NCBI RefSeq assembly: GCF_003957745.1
Contig: NZ_CP020373.1
Span: 4,095,001-4,159,000 of the forward strand
Length of the DNA: 64,000 nt
DNA from: Shewanella khirikhana
Lineage (GTDB): Bacteria > Pseudomonadota > Gammaproteobacteria > Enterobacterales > Shewanellaceae
Direction: 5' to 3'
This document shows positions 62,064-64,000 of this stretch, piece by piece. The notes below the pieces were generated by a model that was not told where the DNA came from, ran no database searches, and saw nothing but the letters and a program-made list of their open reading frames with translations. A program made the translations under genes and the position numbers. Positions within the stretch are counted from its first letter, which is position 1. Every line of letters begins with the position of its first letter.

Positions 62064-64000
62064 TCAGATTTTCTCAAAGAAGAAGGGTTGGCGTTTGCGC
62101 TTGTCACCATTGAGTTGGTTCATGGTTTCGGCGTCAAACAGCTTACCGTTGACCATGGTATGGGTCACCTTATCGGTCACGCGGATATCGGCCAGCGGGT
62201 CACCATCAATAACGATAAGGTCGGCGAGTTTGCCAGCCTTGATTGAACCCAGCTGATGATCCATGGCGAAGGTTTTGGCAGGATTGATGGTAGCTGTTTT
62301 CAGCACGTCCATATTGCTCATGCCACCCTGGGCAAACATCCACATTTCCCAATGGGCCGCCAAGCCTTCGCGCTGACCGTGGGCACCAATGTTTGGCACT
62401 ATGCCCAAATCATTCACTTCTTTGGCTACGCGAGCCACATTGAAGTGGTTATAGTGCCCATCCGGTGCAGTAGGGCGACGCATGGAACGCGCTTCCAGTA
62501 GGTCGCTCGGTACGTACTTGGACAGACGTGGATGAGCCCATACCTCGGTCTTGTCGTACCAATAGTTCTCACCGGAGATACCGCCATAGGCCACGACCAG
62601 AGTAGGTGTGTAGGCAACCTTGGTTTGGCTCCAGAACTGCTTGATGTCGTTGTAGATGGCACCAGCCGGCAGAGAGTGCTCTATGGTGGTGTGGCCATCG
62701 GCAATCATGGTGAGGTTGTGCTGCAGCAAGCTGCCGCCTTCCGGCACTACCATCATTTCCAACTCGCGGGCAGCCGCTATCACCTGTTGGCGCTGGTTAC
62801 GGCGCGGCTGGTTGTAGCTTTTCACGCTGAATGCACCAACTTTTTTCAGGCGTTCCAGGTGGAACTTGGCATCGTCAACCGAGTCGATGTGGCTGGTGTA
62901 GCCGGGCAGGTTGGCGCCGTACAGAATGGTACCGGTTGAGAAGATCCTCGGGCCCACGATCTTACCGGCCTTTTGCTGCTCAGATGCGGCAAAGATTTCG
63001 GTAGTGTCGTTTGATGGGTCATGGATGCTGGTTACACCCAGCGACAGGCCTGCATAGAGGTTCCAGTTCTGCTGAGGAATGATTTCATCTTCACCCTGAG
63101 AACCGTGGGCGTGGGCATCGAACAGGCCTGGCATAATGCTCTTGCCGCTGATATTGATAACTTCAGCCGATGCAGGAATGGTTACTGCGTCTTTGCTGCC
63201 TACAGCTGAAATTTTGTTATCCGTTACTATCACCACGCCGTTGTCGATTACCTGGTCATTTTCCATGGTAATTACCTTGCCGCCGACAAAGGCAATGGTT
63301 CCACGTGGAACATCTGCCTGCTTCTCAAAGCCGATTTGGGTGATCTTAGGTTCAACCTTGGCGTCTTTGTCTTCGACTTTGGCGTAGCTGGGATCAACCG
63401 GCATTTGATATAGCTCTGGACCAAGGGTCCAATAAAGCTGGTTGCTCTTGCTGTTCCAGCTCAGGCTTTCGCCGGCACGAACACTCAGTTGAGTCACTGG
63501 CAGGTTGCTGGCCTTGGGACCAATTTCAATGGTCTCACCATGCTTGGCGAAGGGGGTAACAAAAACCTTGAAGCGCTCGGCAAAGGCCAGTTGCTCACCA
63601 TCGGGAGAGATTCGGAATTCGGTCGCATGCTTGCTGGTGTAGTGAGTGCGCTTCTCGAATCCATTCATGTTGATGGATGAGAACTGCGGCGTCTCGCCAC
63701 TTTCCATAAAGTAAACCCGCTCATTATCGGCGCCAAACTGAGGTTGGAAACCCATGGCACTGATGCGCGTGTTCTTCCTGGATTTGATGTCGGCCTTATA
63801 AAGGCCTGGATCATTCGACCAGGTGGGAGGGGTAATATAGCCACCACTAGCTTTGCGGTACACCAGAGTATCACCCTTGGGTGAGAACACCGGCTCGACG
63901 TATTTACCTGGGTGCTCACTAATCTTGGTGAGCTTGCGGCCACTAAGGCTAATAACCTGTACCGTACCCTGATCTTTGTCGTTCCAGGTGGTGAAGGCCA
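62064..64000 (-). CDS. Amidohydrolase with N-terminal beta-propeller repeats (5' end outside the window)
   Basis: At least 645 residues. The frame is open to the right edge without a start, so the gene is truncated by the window; a GTG at 63890 is internal. The visible N-terminal part holds TolB/WD40-like propeller repeats (VEPVFSPKGDTLVYR, ATEFRISPDGEQLAFAERFK). The amidohydrolase domain follows, with GKSIMPGLFDAHAHGSQG (metal-binding HxH), GHTTIEHSLP, GAHGQREGLAAHWEM and a C-terminal AGKLADLIVIDGDPL. The combination is that of the exported TolB-amidohydrolase proteins of Shewanella and relatives. The substrate is unknown. A parS-like site lies inside at 63297-63312. Confidence 0.88.
   Translation of the reverse strand, partial: AFTTWNDKDQGTVQVISLSGRKLTKISEHPGKYVEPVFSPKGDTLVYRKASGGYITPPTWSNDPGLYKADIKSRKNTRISAMGFQPQFGADNERVYFMESGETPQFSSINMNGFEKRTHYTSKHATEFRISPDGEQLAFAERFKVFVTPFAKHGETIEIGPKASNLPVTQLSVRAGESLSWNSKSNQLYWTLGPELYQMPVDPSYAKVEDKDAKVEPKITQIGFEKQADVPRGTIAFVGGKVITMENDQVIDNGVVIVTDNKISAVGSKDAVTIPASAEVINISGKSIMPGLFDAHAHGSQGEDEIIPQQNWNLYAGLSLGVTSIHDPSNDTTEIFAASEQQKAGKIVGPRIFSTGTILYGANLPGYTSHIDSVDDAKFHLERLKKVGAFSVKSYNQPRRNQRQQVIAAARELEMMVVPEGGSLLQHNLTMIADGHTTIEHSLPAGAIYNDIKQFWSQTKVAYTPTLVVAYGGISGENYWYDKTEVWAHPRLSKYVPSDLLEARSMRRPTAPDGHYNHFNVARVAKEVNDLGIVPNIGAHGQREGLAAHWEMWMFAQGGMSNMDVLKTATINPAKTFAMDHQLGSIKAGKLADLIVIDGDPLADIRVTDKVTHTMVNGKLFDAETMNQLNGDKRKRQPFFFEKI
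63297..63312. other. parS: parS-type ParB site within the amidohydrolase gene
   Basis: GGTTCCACGTGGAACA has a perfect 14-base palindromic core, GTTCCACGTGGAAC, and differs from the 62012 site at one outer base. It encodes part of VPRGT in the amidohydrolase. It is 39.9 kb to the right of oriC and 1.3 kb from the previous site. Confidence 0.85.

Noticed and set aside
1..64000. CRISPR arrays, insertion sequences, tRNA genes, prophage genes
   Set aside because: Looked for and not seen: no regularly spaced repeats, transposase motifs, tRNA cloverleaf ends or phage structural genes.

Overview
The window comes from a gammaproteobacterial chromosome around its replication origin. Gene content and order (atpIBEFHAGDC, parAB, rsmG-mnmG, mioC, mnmE-yidC-yidD-rnpA-rpmH, dnaA-dnaN-recF-gyrB, glyQS, tag) together with the protein sequences fit the genus Shewanella. 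The fairly high GC content suggests an S. amazonensis-like species; the species assignment is inference. I see no insertion sequence, tRNA gene, CRISPR array or prophage.

Layout, left to right. 1-260: tandem promoters of a ribosomal RNA operon that reads leftward out of the window. 0.3-4.9 kb: ccoG, a small membrane protein, menB, a DUF2061 protein behind a Fur box, and an AT-richer pair of uncharacterised lipoproteins. 4.9-11.4 kb: glmS with its DeoR-family regulator, a Fur-boxed siderophore receptor, and glmU. 11.5-18.5 kb: the full F1Fo ATP synthase operon. 18.6-23.0 kb: parB, parA, rsmG, mnmG. 23.0-23.5 kb: oriC, with a GATC cluster, DnaA boxes and an AT-rich unwinding region. 23.5-31.4 kb: mioC followed by accessory genes: a membrane-anchored EEP hydrolase, the glutathione-dependent formaldehyde pathway frmA-fghA with a divergent LysR gene, a small membrane protein, and a second LysR gene divergent from an Old Yellow Enzyme and a LysE-type exporter. 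31.4-41.8 kb: mnmE-yidC-yidD-rnpA-rpmH reading left and dnaA-dnaN-recF-gyrB reading right, with a second DnaA-box/GATC cluster between them. 42.1-52.1 kb: a chitooligosaccharide-type locus with a TonB-dependent receptor, a flavin-dependent halogenase homologue, an AraC regulator, an MFS sugar permease, a ROK kinase and a GH20 beta-hexosaminidase. 52.2-56.9 kb: a pyroglutamate operon, pxpB-pxpC-pxpA-DUF969-DUF979-pcp. 57.1-64.0 kb: an HDOD protein, glyQS, tag, and a beta-propeller amidohydrolase cut by the right edge.

How the parts work together. The centre is a replication and segregation hub. ParA and ParB are encoded beside oriC, and I find three parS-type palindromes 31-40 kb to its right. 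One forms the stem of an intrinsic terminator. The accessory loci lie in the gaps of the conserved origin backbone. Two of them look like self-contained nutrient systems: import, cleavage and phosphorylation of N-acetylglucosamine oligomers, and release, probable transport and hydrolysis of 5-oxoproline to glutamate.
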